Assembly (NCBI RefSeq): GCF_038070315.1
Contig: NZ_JBBPCC010000002.1
Span: 186,001 to 250,000, forward strand
DNA: 64,000 nucleotides
Direction: 5' to 3'
Source: Paenibacillus_G filicis
GTDB lineage: Bacteria; Bacillota; Bacilli; Paenibacillales; NBRC-103111
The notes beneath the pieces are model-generated. The model was given only the letters and a program-made list of their open reading frames with translations, was not told where the DNA came from and ran no database searches. Position numbers and translations under genes: made by a program. This document shows positions 37,529 to 47,057 of this stretch, piece after piece; within the stretch, counting starts at the first letter, position 1, and each line of letters starts with the position of its first letter.

Positions 37529-40500
37529 CTAAGGCGCAAGCTCCTGCACGGTCACTTGGACTTCTGCATAGAGAGACGTTAGCGGATTGGTCGCGCGGAT
37601 CACCGTGCTGCCCGCTGCCAGCGCCTGAAGCTGTCCTTGGGCATCCAGAGCTGCCACGCTGTTGTTCGAGCTGGTCCAGATGAGCGTTTGATCCGTTGCA
37701 TCATTCGGTGCTATGGAGACCGTGAACCGGTGTGAATCCCCCACCTGTAAGTCAAGCGATGCCGTACCGAGACTAATACCGGTTACGGGGATCAGCTCGA
37801 ACTTCGCAGCATCCGCGCGAAGCGGTCTGTCATGGGCTGGATTCGCATCCTTCACGGTGACGTAGGTGTTGGAGCCTTGGGGCAGATCATAGAAGCCCAG
37901 TGCCTGCCATGTGCCTTGCAGGGCGGATGTATCGAGGATCTTGGAATCCGTCAGAACTCCGTCCACATAGATGGAATATTGGGCTGCTCTCGTGGTATAC
38001 ACCGGCGTCGCAGGCGTTCCAGGCAAATACACAGATATCTGGTACCGGCCTGGCTGGGAAATGGCCGGCGACCATGTGGCGGAAGCTCCGGTCGGATTTG
38101 TTATCGCCCTCGAAATTCCTCCGTTGTAGCCTTGGAGTACAGTAGAGGTTACCCATTTATTCGTAGCGATCCCCAGAGTGCCGTTAATCTCCGTGTAGCC
38201 CCCGTTAACCCCATAGCTGCTATAGATGGCGACCGGTTGGATGATAGGCAGCAGGCCCACATGAACGGAGGCTTCCGCGTAGAGCGACGCGAACGGGTTC
38301 GTAGCGCGAATCACAGCGGTGCCCACGCCCACTGCTGACACTTGTCCTTGTTCATTGACCGTCGCGACGGCAGAGTCGGAGCTGCTCCAAACCAGTTCTC
38401 TCTCCGTGGCATCGGCTGGGACAGCCGTCGCCGTCAACGCATACGATTGCCCCACTCCTAGAGCAACGGACGCTTGGCTCAGAGCTATTCCCGTTGGCGG
38501 AATCCATTCGAACTTGGCGACATCCGCCCGAAGAGGACGTTTGGTCGGCTCGCTGCTGCTATCCTCGACAATGACGTAATTATTGACGCCTCTTGACAGG
38601 GGATAAACGCCTAGCTCCACCCATTTGCCTTGATTGTCCCATTGGTTGACGGTCTTCACCTCAGTTTGAATTCCGTTCACATAAATGGAGTATGAGGCGC
38701 TGCGGGTGGTATTGGCCGGAGCACTCGACTGTCCGGGCACGTACACCGTGATCCGGTAATGGCCCGGAGCTTGGATGATCGGCGTCCACTTGGCCGAAGC
38801 TCCTGTCGGATCTGTGATTGCCCTGGAACCTCCTCCGTCATACCCTTTGGCCACGGAGGAGGTCACCCACTTGTTCGTCGCGGTCCCTATCGTTCCGTTC
38901 ACTTCCGAGTAGCCGCCGTTAACCCCATAGCTGTTATACAAAGCAATAGGTCCGGTAGGTACGGGGATGACATCTTCGATCTCTGCGATCGATCCTTTCA
39001 CATAGATCGGGTCTTTCGTAAGCTGGACGCGTACAACCCCGTCCACCGGCGGCAGCATACGGCTATTGCCCATCATATCCGTTACCAGGAGGCCAGCCGT
39101 CGTGTGAAGTTTGAGCTCGGCACCCGCCGGAGCGTACATCACCCGGAGCGTATCGTTTCCTTGGGTAAACTTATGCACATAGACCAATCCGGGAGAGATC
39201 TCCTCGGTCTGCTGGAATTGCGCACCCGTTAATTGACGTGTCAATGCAGCATACGCCGCGTAAGCTGGCTTGGGAACATAGGCGCCCTTCTCATCATTCG
39301 GATTTCGGATCAATCCGAACGTCCCTTCATATTCATTGGGAACGGTCGTTTTATTTTGCAGATTATAAATATTGATCTTCTGGATGTCCTGGGTGAGCGC
39401 CGTTACTATTCTTCGGACTGTGTAATTCGCTTGCACATGCTCATCAAAATTAAAATTTGTAAAGCCTGTTTCGGAGAGATTGATCGGGATCAGTTGATTA
39501 TGGTTATACGCTTTCATGATTCTTTTGTGCCTGTCGATATCCTTGACAATCTCTTCCGGGTTCCGCGTATAGGAGTGAAACGAATACTCATCCATATACT
39601 GCAAGGCGCCTTTTTGATAAAGCGATTCCAAGAAAGCGTCCGAGCCCAGCTCCCCGAACACGAAACCGGTTATTTTCACGTCGGGAAAGACAGGATGCAG
39701 CTGCTCATAGGAAGTTTTCAGCAGATTAAAATAAAAGTCCGCCTTCTGTTCCTCTGTAGTCAATCCCTTCCCGAATGAAGGAATATCCGGCTCGTTCCAG
39801 ATTTCCACCTGACCAATCTCGGGATATCTGCTCAGCACCTGCTTCCCATACTCGGCAAACGCCATCCTCGCCTCCGTGCTGGCAGGAACCAGTCCTCCGT
39901 CATACAAGGAATTGTACAGCGCAAGCGTCATGTAAGGCTTGAGATGGTTCGCAGCCAGCCTGTCCATGAAATCATCATGAAAGGACTTGAAGCTGTAGAG
40001 ACCCTTCGACGTATCCTCAATATCCTCCCATCTCAAGGAATCTCTAATATACTTGACTCCCAGCTTGGCGGAAATAGGCAGAAGAGCCGCCGAATCCTGA
40101 GCTATGATATCCGTCCGTGCGGCATGTGTCTGAATCGAAAACTTCGAATCCTCAATCTGGCTCAGGTCATAATTGGAGACGACCGCAAACGAGGTCTCCT
40201 TGCTGGAGGTGACAACGCCATGTTGCTTGGCTGAGACCACCAGCTTAAACCAGCCGTACCGAAGAGGGTTCACCGTCAGCTTCGTTTCTCCATTCACCAC
40301 TGCCTGGCTGCCGCTTGCCACGGTAGCTCCCCAATAATCCGTATACGCCCAATCGATTTCATCGCCATCTGTCTGAATGTCGAAGCTTTTGGTATCCGTT
40401 TCATAAAAAATATTTCCTGTAACCGTTTGCAAAATGTTCAAAGAAGAAGCGGCGTAGGCTGTAGTCCCTCCCGCCGTAAATCCCGTGCCTGCAAAAACCA

Positions 40501-40558
40501 CCAGCAGGCACGCCGCCATGAGTGTGGCTAACGTGCTAGTAAGCCGGCCATTTGACAT
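37529..40558 (-). CDS. Secreted GH39-like glycoside hydrolase with tandem binding and Big2 modules
   Basis: A secreted enzyme of 1009 residues. A signal peptide (1-36, ending AYA) is followed by an Ig-like region (40-130) and a TIM-barrel glycosidase (about 140-470) with probable acid/base Glu256 in EIWNEPD and nucleophile Glu363 in NLSETGF, as in GH39/GH5-type clan A enzymes. The C-terminal half is two tandem units, each a golvesin-like beta module (residues about 545-690 and 778-925, with NSYGVNGGYSEVNGT and SSYGVNGGYTEINGT) and a bacterial Ig-like (Big2) domain. The ATG 40558 has AAAGGAAG upstream. It is the last gene of the sugar-uptake locus and may free the sugar that the transporter takes up. 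The substrate is unknown. Confidence 0.85.
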   Translation of the reverse strand: MSNGRLTSTLATLMAACLLVVFAGTGFTAGGTTAYAASSLNILQTVTGNIFYETDTKSFDIQTDGDEIDWAYTDYWGATVASGSQAVVNGETKLTVNPLRYGWFKLVVSAKQHGVVTSSKETSFAVVSNYDLSQIEDSKFSIQTHAARTDIIAQDSAALLPISAKLGVKYIRDSLRWEDIEDTSKGLYSFKSFHDDFMDRLAANHLKPYMTLALYNSLYDGGLVPASTEARMAFAEYGKQVLSRYPEIGQVEIWNEPDIPSFGKGLTTEEQKADFYFNLLKTSYEQLHPVFPDVKITGFVFGELGSDAFLESLYQKGALQYMDEYSFHSYTRNPEEIVKDIDRHKRIMKAYNHNQLIPINLSETGFTNFNFDEHVQANYTVRRIVTALTQDIQKINIYNLQNKTTVPNEYEGTFGLIRNPNDEKGAYVPKPAYAAYAALTRQLTGAQFQQTEEISPGLVYVHKFTQGNDTLRVMYAPAGAELKLHTTAGLLVTDMMGNSRMLPPVDGVVRVQLTKDPIYVKGSIAEIEDVIPVPTGPIALYNSYGVNGGYSEVNGTIGTATNKWVTSSVAKGYDGGGSRAITDPTGASAKWTPIIQAPGHYRITVYVPGQSSAPANTTRSASYSIYVNGIQTEVKTVNQWDNQGKWVELGVYPLSRGVNNYVIVEDSSSEPTKRPLRADVAKFEWIPPTGIALSQASVALGVGQSYALTATAVPADATERELVWSSSDSAVATVNEQGQVSAVGVGTAVIRATNPFASLYAEASVHVGLLPIIQPVAIYSSYGVNGGYTEINGTLGIATNKWVTSTVLQGYNGGISRAITNPTGASATWSPAISQPGRYQISVYLPGTPATPVYTTRAAQYSIYVDGVLTDSKILDTSALQGTWQALGFYDLPQGSNTYVTVKDANPAHDRPLRADAAKFELIPVTGISLGTASLDLQVGDSHRFTVSIAPNDATDQTLIWTSSNNSVAALDAQGQLQALAAGSTVIRATNPLTSLYAEVQVTVQELAP
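37532..38926 (-). repeat. Tandem duplication inside the glycoside hydrolase gene
   Basis: Two in-frame units of about 0.7 kb (roughly 38234-38926 and 37532-38233) encode the same module pair with high similarity, for example RPLRADVAKFE against RPLRADAAKFE and NKWVTSSV against NKWVTSTV. Domain duplication is the simplest explanation. Confidence 0.8.
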
Positions 40559-40647
40559 GTCATTCTTCCTTTCTCTCGTTGATTTGGATATTTCTGTACA
40601 CCTGTGGCGAAAAGCCGGCATCCCCCCTTTCGCAGCCCGAACTGCAT

Positions 40648-42003
40648 TTAATGTAAGATGGCACCATAAGCCAATAGCTCATTTTGCAGGGTTGTCACCT
40701 GGAGCTCTCCGGGTGCCAGACCCAGCTTCACCGAGAGCGCCGCCGCCGTCCCGGCCGCTTCACCCAACGCTATAGAAATCGACATCACTCGAAGGGAGCT
40801 GAACGCTTCGTGAGTCGCGGAGATGCATCTGCCCGCAACCAGCAGATTGGATACTTGCTCCGGCAGCAGGCAGCGGTACGGAATATCGTAGGAGGTCCCT
40901 TTGTTCAGATGGACGATATGAGTACCATGCCCCTGCGGATCATGAATGTCGATCATATAGTGGGCCTGGGCTACAACATCGTCGAATTGCTTTAACCCGA
41001 GCACATCCTGCTCAGTCAGCGTATAGGCTCCTTTGATCCGGCGGCTTTCTCTCACTCCTGCTTGGCAGGCTATGCGCTGCAGGTAGCTGTTTTGGAAGCC
41101 CGGCATGCAGTCTCTGAAAAACCGCAGCGACTCCTCGATCTGATACCTGCCTTCGATCTCGGCGCGCGTCAGATCCTCCACACGGGTTCCATTCACCTGC
41201 TGAATCCTCGCCATGTTCAAATAAACAACATCCGGTCTGCCCGGAAGCATCCACCCGATGGCAATATCCTTGCGCGGCACATTGAATAAATAACCTTCCG
41301 CCTTGGCCTTGGACACCCGCTCCTCCTGGCTTTCGAAGATCATGTGGCTCATGCCGCTGATGTGGCGGTTGAACGGCCCTCCCTCGATAGGCTGGATTTC
41401 CTTGACCAATTCATCCGCATCCACACCGCCCAGGGCGAACATTAGCGATACCGGCTGCATGAGGCCATCGCGAGGTCTTCCGATTTCATAGGAAACGCCT
41501 GCACGTGCGCTGACATCCCCGTCTCCGGTCGCATCCACGAACATTTTGGCCCGAATGGCCTGACGGCCGGATTTGCTTTCCACCAGGATGGCTTCCACCC
41601 GGTCTCCCTGCATGACTACGTCCGTGACCAGGGTGTGCAGCCTCAGCTCGACCCCTGCATCCAGCAGGGTCTTCATATAATAAAACGCCAGCGCATCGGG
41701 ATCGAACGGCTCGTAATTATCCGTCTTGAGCAGGGCTCCCTTCAGGTACAGCGCCTCTCTTAGCTCCTGATAAATCCCCCCGATGATCAGTCGTTCACCA
41801 TCATGAAACCCGCTGGCAAAGCCTGCAACCAAGCTATTCGTACCCACGCCTCCAAGAAATCCGTAGCGTTCGATCAGCAGCGTGGAGGCTCCGCTCCTGG
41901 CTGCCGCCAAGGCAGCCGCAAAGCCGGAAGGCCCGCCGCCTGCCACGACGACATCGACCTCACGGATAACCTCGACTTGATGCTGGGGAATTAATAGATG
42001 CAT
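40648..42003 (-). CDS. FAD-dependent oxidoreductase
   Basis: A cytosolic flavoprotein of 451 residues of the FAD_oxidored type. The Rossmann dinucleotide motif VVVAGGGPSGFAAALAAA with the acidic end IER is at residues 18-46; FVDATGDGDV (about 165) and LLVAGRCISATHEAFSSLRV (about 395) are the other FAD-contact motifs of this family. Such proteins often sit in sugar-utilisation clusters of Paenibacillus; their substrates are mostly untested. It follows the permease gene by about 55 bp in the same operon and may oxidise the imported sugar or a derivative. Confidence 0.88.
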   Translation of the reverse strand: MHLLIPQHQVEVIREVDVVVAGGGPSGFAAALAAARSGASTLLIERYGFLGGVGTNSLVAGFASGFHDGERLIIGGIYQELREALYLKGALLKTDNYEPFDPDALAFYYMKTLLDAGVELRLHTLVTDVVMQGDRVEAILVESKSGRQAIRAKMFVDATGDGDVSARAGVSYEIGRPRDGLMQPVSLMFALGGVDADELVKEIQPIEGGPFNRHISGMSHMIFESQEERVSKAKAEGYLFNVPRKDIAIGWMLPGRPDVVYLNMARIQQVNGTRVEDLTRAEIEGRYQIEESLRFFRDCMPGFQNSYLQRIACQAGVRESRRIKGAYTLTEQDVLGLKQFDDVVAQAHYMIDIHDPQGHGTHIVHLNKGTSYDIPYRCLLPEQVSNLLVAGRCISATHEAFSSLRVMSISIALGEAAGTAAALSVKLGLAPGELQVTTLQNELLAYGAILH

Positions 42004-42057
42004 GTTGTTCCTCTCCTTTGGTTAAGTTTGTTAAGTCATGATCCGGCATCCGGCGTA

Positions 42058-42948
42058 TCAGCCCTTCAGGCCCGTATTTGCGATACCCTCTACAAACCAT
42101 TTCTGGAAAAAAGCAACCACGGCGATTAAAGGGATCAAAGCGGAAACGGAAGCTGCCATCATCAGGGTATAATCCGTCCCGTTCTCATCCACAAAATTCG
42201 TAAGTCCGATAGGCAGCGTGTAGAGATCCTTGTCACGAAGGAAGATCAGCGGATTTTCGTAATCATTCCAATGCCAGGTGAAGGTTAAGATCAGCAAAGC
42301 AACCATCGCCGGCTTGGCCAGAGGCAGGCAGATTTGCCAATACATCCGCCAGTAACCCGCACCGTCCACTTTGGCCGCCTCCAGAAGCTCGCCGGGAACG
42401 GTAATGAAAAACTGGCGCATCAAAAACGTACCGAACACTGTAAACATCCCGGGCAAAATGATGGACAAATGCGTATTGACCAAGCCGAGCTGATCGAAGA
42501 CAATGAACCGCGGAACCAGCAAAACCTGGGATGGAATAATCATGGTCGCCAGATACAGCAGGAACAGCTGGTCCCGGCCTTTGAAATTCAGCTTAGCGAA
42601 GGCAAACCCCGCCAATGAGCTGGTAATTAAAGATCCGGCTACCGTCAGAAACGTAATCTTGGCCGTATTCCAGTAATACAAAAGGAAATTGTAGCTGCCG
42701 CCCCATACGTTCGCATAGTTGTCCAGATTCCAGCTGCGCGGAATCCACTCGATCGGGGTTTTGAAAATATCCGCCGGAATTTTGAAGGATGCCGAAAGCA
42801 TCCATAGAAAGGGCAGGACGATCACGACGGCCAGCGCCAGCATCCCTATCGTGACACTGAGCTTGATGGTTTGCTGAACGAGCGTTTTGCTGCTGTGACT
42901 TGCCGTCCTGCCGGATAGAGTCGTTAATTGCTCGGTTTGCTTGCTCAT
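42058..42948 (-). CDS. Carbohydrate ABC transporter permease, MalG-like
   Basis: An inner-membrane permease of 296 residues with six hydrophobic segments from residue 32 on. The typical start AVVIVLPFLWMLSASFK and the EAA loop ELLEAAKVDGAGYWRMYW are present. It is 28 bp from its partner permease and forms the channel with it. The ATPase is not encoded in the locus. Confidence 0.92.
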   Translation of the reverse strand: MSKQTEQLTTLSGRTASHSSKTLVQQTIKLSVTIGMLALAVVIVLPFLWMLSASFKIPADIFKTPIEWIPRSWNLDNYANVWGGSYNFLLYYWNTAKITFLTVAGSLITSSLAGFAFAKLNFKGRDQLFLLYLATMIIPSQVLLVPRFIVFDQLGLVNTHLSIILPGMFTVFGTFLMRQFFITVPGELLEAAKVDGAGYWRMYWQICLPLAKPAMVALLILTFTWHWNDYENPLIFLRDKDLYTLPIGLTNFVDENGTDYTLMMAASVSALIPLIAVVAFFQKWFVEGIANTGLKG

Positions 42949-42976
42949 TATACGGTGTGCTCCTTTACCAACAATT

Positions 42977-43879
42977 TTAAAAATGCTGCTGCCATTTTTT
43001 CTGACCTCTCCACTGAATCAGCGTGACGACAAAAATAAGGATGAACAAGAGCCAGGAGAGCGCAGCCGCATACCCCATTTTGTAATATTGGAAGGCTTGT
43101 AAATAGATGTGATACGAAAGGACCATCGTAGAATTCAGCGGTCCGCCGTGGGTCATCACATTGACGACGGCAAACACCTGGAACGTAGAAATAATCAGTG
43201 TGATGGCGATCAGAAAACTGGTTGGCCTGAGCATGGGAATGGTTATTTTCCGAAACTGGACAATTCTATTGGCGCCATCGATGGCCGAAGCCTCGAACAG
43301 ATCCTTGGATATTCCCTGCAGGCCCGCCATATAGAGCACCAGGGTATATCCTATATACGTCCAGGCGACCAGTATAATGATGGAGATCAGCGCCCAATCC
43401 GGACTCGTCAGCCAGCCTGGCGGATGCTCGATTCCCAGCGTGCGCAGGAAGCTGTTAATCGGGCCCTTGCCCGGATTGTAAAGCACACTCCATACGATCG
43501 AAATTACGACGAGGCTGCTGACATACGGCAGAAAAAACAAGGTTCTCAGCAGACTCTTCAAATAGACATATTGGTTCAAGACCACAGCCACCGCCAAGCC
43601 AACCGCCATCGAAGCAGGAACCGTGAGCGCTGTAAATATAACGTTGTTTTTAAGCGAGGCAATCAGGTACTCGTCTCCCCACATCTTCACGATGTTGCTC
43701 ATACCGGCGAAGGATAAGCCCGCCAAGCCCTTCAAATAATCCCAGTCCGTAAAGATCAGAAAAAAGCTGAATACAAGCGGGAGCACGATAAACACGGCCA
43801 CTCCCAGGAAATTAGGCAAAATAAACAAATATCCGGCCGCATTCTCCCGCAGAGCCTGACTTCCTATCTTCGACTTCAA
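42977..43879 (-). CDS. Carbohydrate ABC transporter permease, MalF-like
   Basis: The MalF-type partner, 300 residues. The first helix (AGYLFILPNFLGVAVFIV) and the EAA loop DLFEASAIDGANRIVQF are clear. The gene starts with TTG at 43879, placed by AGAGGTGA upstream; no ATG or GTG gives the usual N-terminus. A terminator hairpin lies between it and the binding-protein gene, so it is probably made in lower amounts than that protein. Confidence 0.92.
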   Translation of the reverse strand: MKSKIGSQALRENAAGYLFILPNFLGVAVFIVLPLVFSFFLIFTDWDYLKGLAGLSFAGMSNIVKMWGDEYLIASLKNNVIFTALTVPASMAVGLAVAVVLNQYVYLKSLLRTLFFLPYVSSLVVISIVWSVLYNPGKGPINSFLRTLGIEHPPGWLTSPDWALISIIILVAWTYIGYTLVLYMAGLQGISKDLFEASAIDGANRIVQFRKITIPMLRPTSFLIAITLIISTFQVFAVVNVMTHGGPLNSTMVLSYHIYLQAFQYYKMGYAAALSWLLFILIFVVTLIQWRGQKKWQQHF

Positions 43880-44001
43880 ATTCTGTCACCTCTTCATCTG
43901 TTGTTTAACATAGATATTAAAGGCTCTTCAGGTAAATAAAAACGGAGTATTTATGGCAAAGTCAGGTGCATTTTTACACATGATCTATCCTGAAATAGGT
44001 C

Positions 44002-44040
44002 AAAAAAACACCTGCCTTCCAGGTTGGAAAGCAGGTGTTG
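44002..44040 (-). terminator. Attenuating hairpin between binding protein and permease genes
   Basis: On the minus strand AACACCTGC and GCAGGTGTT pair around a 14-base loop and are followed by seven T. It starts just past the binding-protein stop at 44047. Such partial terminators commonly give more binding protein than membrane subunits. Confidence 0.88.
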
Positions 44041-44046
44041 TCAGCC

Positions 44047-45387
44047 TTATTTTTTGGCAGCCTGGATCGCTTGATCGGCCCTTGCTTTGAGGCTTTGCAT
44101 CGTTTTATCAATCGGCTGCACATTCATGAAGTACTTCTCCGACTCTTCCGTCAAAATCTTCGTTAACTCCGTATAAGCCGCAGATTCCACTTGGGCCGGG
44201 AATACATAGTCCGTCTTCAGGATTTTCTTCAGAGAGTCGACATCCATGAGCGCAGCCGCATCGCCTACAAGCAGCTCTGCCACTTTATCGGTATCGGCCT
44301 TCTTATTCGTCGGAATTCTCCCCCCGGCTATCATGGCCGTATTGCCTTCGCTCAGGTACCACGCGATGAATTTCATCGCTTCTTCTTTATGTGTGCTCTT
44401 GCTGTTAATCGACATGAGATCGTTGAAGCCGGCTATATTGACTTTCCCGCCCGCTTCGAGTTGAGGATTGGGGGCAAAGGCGACTTTGAATTCACGCGGG
44501 AAGTTTTTGGTGTCCTTTACATAGCGAAGCAAGTGCGTTCCACCCAGAATCATGTTGGCTTTACCAGTAAATAATTCGCTGTGGGTGGCAAGCTTATTGG
44601 ATACGGTTTCCGCCCAGGTGACCATATTTCCTTTGTCATACAGCTGCTTCTGAAGCTCAAGTCCCTTCTTCAGCGCCGGGCTGTCGAAGTTCGATAATCC
44701 CTTGTCGTTGTAGTACGAATCCTTGGGCTTAGCCAGGGTTAAAGCAATCTTGGGCAAAATTTCTCCCGGAGCCTGGATAAAGCTGCCCTTCGCCTCCCCC
44801 TTGGTCAGCTTCCCTGCCAATGTGATGTATTCATCCCAGGTCCACTGTTCAGGCAGCTTGTCACCCGCAGCCGTCAGGGTGGTCTGATTGATCAGCACCA
44901 TAGAAAGCTGCTTCATGGCCGGCAAATAGTAGGTCGTATGATTGGACTTGATGATGTTGCCGTTGCCGATAATTTCATCCACCTTGAACCCGCTCTTGGC
45001 AATCAGCTCATCCAGCGGAGCGGCCATTCCGGCATTCATTCTGCGGTTGTAATAGGTTTCGCCGTAGCTGATGAAGATGTCGGGGGCATCGGTCTTGCTG
45101 ATCAATGCCGTATCCAGCTTGGTATTGCCGCTGTCGTCATTCACATAACGGATGTATTCGACTTGAAGATCCGGGTTGGCTTTATTCCAGGCAGCCACGA
45201 CATCCTTCGGTCCGCTCTCTTCGGGTACGCCCCCCCACATCGTCAATTTGACCAGTCCCTTCTTGGTCTCGGTATTCGGAGTGCCGGCCGCCTTCTCTGA
45301 GCCATTTCCGGTGTTGCTGGCACATCCGGTGAAGGCAAGGCATGCAGCCAGCGCTGCAAGCGGTAAGCCTTTTCTAATTGGTTTCAT
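44047..45387 (-). CDS. Extracellular sugar-binding lipoprotein (family 1)
   Basis: The binding subunit of the ABC importer formed with the two permeases that follow. The 446-residue length is typical. Residues 1-23 are a lipoprotein signal peptide with lipobox LAFTGC, then a Ser/Gly/Lys-rich linker and the mature domain starting KLTMWGGVPEESG, the usual beginning of family 1 solute-binding proteins. Further family features are EAMKFIAWYLSEGN and the Lys-rich C-terminal helix. GGAGGGG precedes the ATG. It follows the YesM/YesN-type genes by about 100 bp, so that system probably controls it. The sugar cannot be named. Confidence 0.93.
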   Translation of the reverse strand: MKPIRKGLPLAALAACLAFTGCASNTGNGSEKAAGTPNTETKKGLVKLTMWGGVPEESGPKDVVAAWNKANPDLQVEYIRYVNDDSGNTKLDTALISKTDAPDIFISYGETYYNRRMNAGMAAPLDELIAKSGFKVDEIIGNGNIIKSNHTTYYLPAMKQLSMVLINQTTLTAAGDKLPEQWTWDEYITLAGKLTKGEAKGSFIQAPGEILPKIALTLAKPKDSYYNDKGLSNFDSPALKKGLELQKQLYDKGNMVTWAETVSNKLATHSELFTGKANMILGGTHLLRYVKDTKNFPREFKVAFAPNPQLEAGGKVNIAGFNDLMSINSKSTHKEEAMKFIAWYLSEGNTAMIAGGRIPTNKKADTDKVAELLVGDAAALMDVDSLKKILKTDYVFPAQVESAAYTELTKILTEESEKYFMNVQPIDKTMQSLKARADQAIQAAKK

Positions 45388-45485
45388 GTAAACCCCTCCA
45401 ACTCATTATGTCTGAAACTGTTTACATCGTAGCAATCGGAGGGCTTGATCTAAAGAGTGGATTTCTGTATAAATCCGGCTTATTT

Positions 45486-47057
45486 TTATTTATTGAAATA
45501 CTTCCGTTTGTACTCCTGCGGATAAATCCCCTCTACCTTCTTAAACAGCTTCCCAAAATAATTGGGATCTGTGTATCCGATTGCCTCCGAAACCTCATAT
45601 ATTTTCATGGACGGGTCTCTGAGCAGCTCCCTGGCCTTCTTCATCCGATGACGAATGATAAAGTCCATTAACGTCTCGCCTGTTTCTTTTTTGAACAATA
45701 CGCTCAAATACGCTTCCGTAAATCCGATCACTTTGGCCAGCTCGGACAGCTTGATGGTTGATGTATACTGCTCTTGAATGATCTTGACCACAGCCTGTAT
45801 CTCCGGCCTCCACTGCTGATTCGAGCATTCCTTCATATACTGAACGTACATCGGAACCCAGCCGACAAACCATTGGTACATATCATCCAGTGTTTCAACC
45901 GCTCGTATGACGTGAAAAGGATACCTGCCCCGATAAGGCGGCACCGAGTAAATATCTCCGCCAAGCTCCTGCAGCGACTGCGAAAACAGATGGATCAGCC
46001 TGATCCATTGCTCCTTCACATCGTCCGGATGCCAGCGTCGCTCCCGGTCCATCCACGCATACAGCTGCTTCACAGCGCCTAGCAATGCTTCCTCGTTGCG
46101 CTGCTCGATCATCCGTATCCATTCCTCGTTGGGAATGATGGCCGGAATCTCCGTACCTCGCGTATATTGGGCTTGCCGGTAATGAACAGTCTGTCCAAGC
46201 CCCGTGTAGAAGTAATACTGCAGAGCTTGATCGGCCTCCAGATAAGCGGCATGAATCTGAACCACCTCTTCGAACGGATCGGAAACTCCGCAACAGACCG
46301 ACAGCTTTAAATATTTATAGATGCATTGCTTGATTTCATCGAGAATGGATTCGGAGTAACGGTGCAAAAACAAGGTGAACTTCCCGTTCTCAAGCTCGAT
46401 AAACTCCCCTTCGGCCTCATTCTTCAACAACTCCAGCACGATATTGGCCACTGAATAGCTGAGCAGCTTTTCGCTTTTGAATTTGTTCTCCTCCAAGACC
46501 TGCTCGTATTGATTAATTTGAATATTTACGATCTGAAAGCCGCCCTGCAGCCGGTAGCCGAACTCCTGAACAACCTCCTCAATTTCTTTATAGGAGCACT
46601 GCTTGGTAATAATCTCGCGAAATCTTTTTTCCCTGGCTTCCTTCTTGAAGACATTCAGCTTCGTATGGATTTGCCGCTCCTGATCCAACTGCTGCTTCAC
46701 GGTCAACAGCTTATCGATCAACTCCTGGGGCTCCATCGTCAGCTTTAACACATAATCAAGGGCTCCGATCTGAAGCGCCTTACGCACGTATTCGAAGTCA
46801 TTGTGATTGGATAAAATAAAGCTGCGGATATGAGGATACTTATCCTTGACCTGTTGAAGCAAGGTCAAGCCGTCCATCTCAGGCATACAAATATCCGTCA
46901 GGATGATGTCGCAGGGATTACCATCCAAGATCTGCATAGCTTCACGCCCGTTGCTTGCTTCTCCGATTAATTCAAAGCCTTGCTCCTCCCAGGAAACAAA
47001 TGTCTTCAGTCCCACCCTTACCAAAAACTCGTCATCAACGATCAGTACCCTTATCAT
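45486..47057 (-). CDS. AraC-type response regulator, YesN-like
   Basis: A 523-residue regulator. The receiver domain (1-125) has the acidic DDE at 8-10, the phospho-acceptor Asp in IILTDICMPEMDG and Lys in VLKLT. A long middle region of unknown fold (130-410) follows, then an AraC-type helix-turn-helix pair (about 420-520: KLSELAKVIGFTEAYLSVLF and AIGYTDPNYFGKLFK). This layout is that of YesN-type regulators of sugar transport operons. It overlaps the kinase gene by 23 bp. The likely target is the promoter of the binding-protein gene that follows. Confidence 0.94.
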   Translation of the reverse strand: MIRVLIVDDEFLVRVGLKTFVSWEEQGFELIGEASNGREAMQILDGNPCDIILTDICMPEMDGLTLLQQVKDKYPHIRSFILSNHNDFEYVRKALQIGALDYVLKLTMEPQELIDKLLTVKQQLDQERQIHTKLNVFKKEAREKRFREIITKQCSYKEIEEVVQEFGYRLQGGFQIVNIQINQYEQVLEENKFKSEKLLSYSVANIVLELLKNEAEGEFIELENGKFTLFLHRYSESILDEIKQCIYKYLKLSVCCGVSDPFEEVVQIHAAYLEADQALQYYFYTGLGQTVHYRQAQYTRGTEIPAIIPNEEWIRMIEQRNEEALLGAVKQLYAWMDRERRWHPDDVKEQWIRLIHLFSQSLQELGGDIYSVPPYRGRYPFHVIRAVETLDDMYQWFVGWVPMYVQYMKECSNQQWRPEIQAVVKIIQEQYTSTIKLSELAKVIGFTEAYLSVLFKKETGETLMDFIIRHRMKKARELLRDPSMKIYEVSEAIGYTDPNYFGKLFKKVEGIYPQEYKRKYFNK

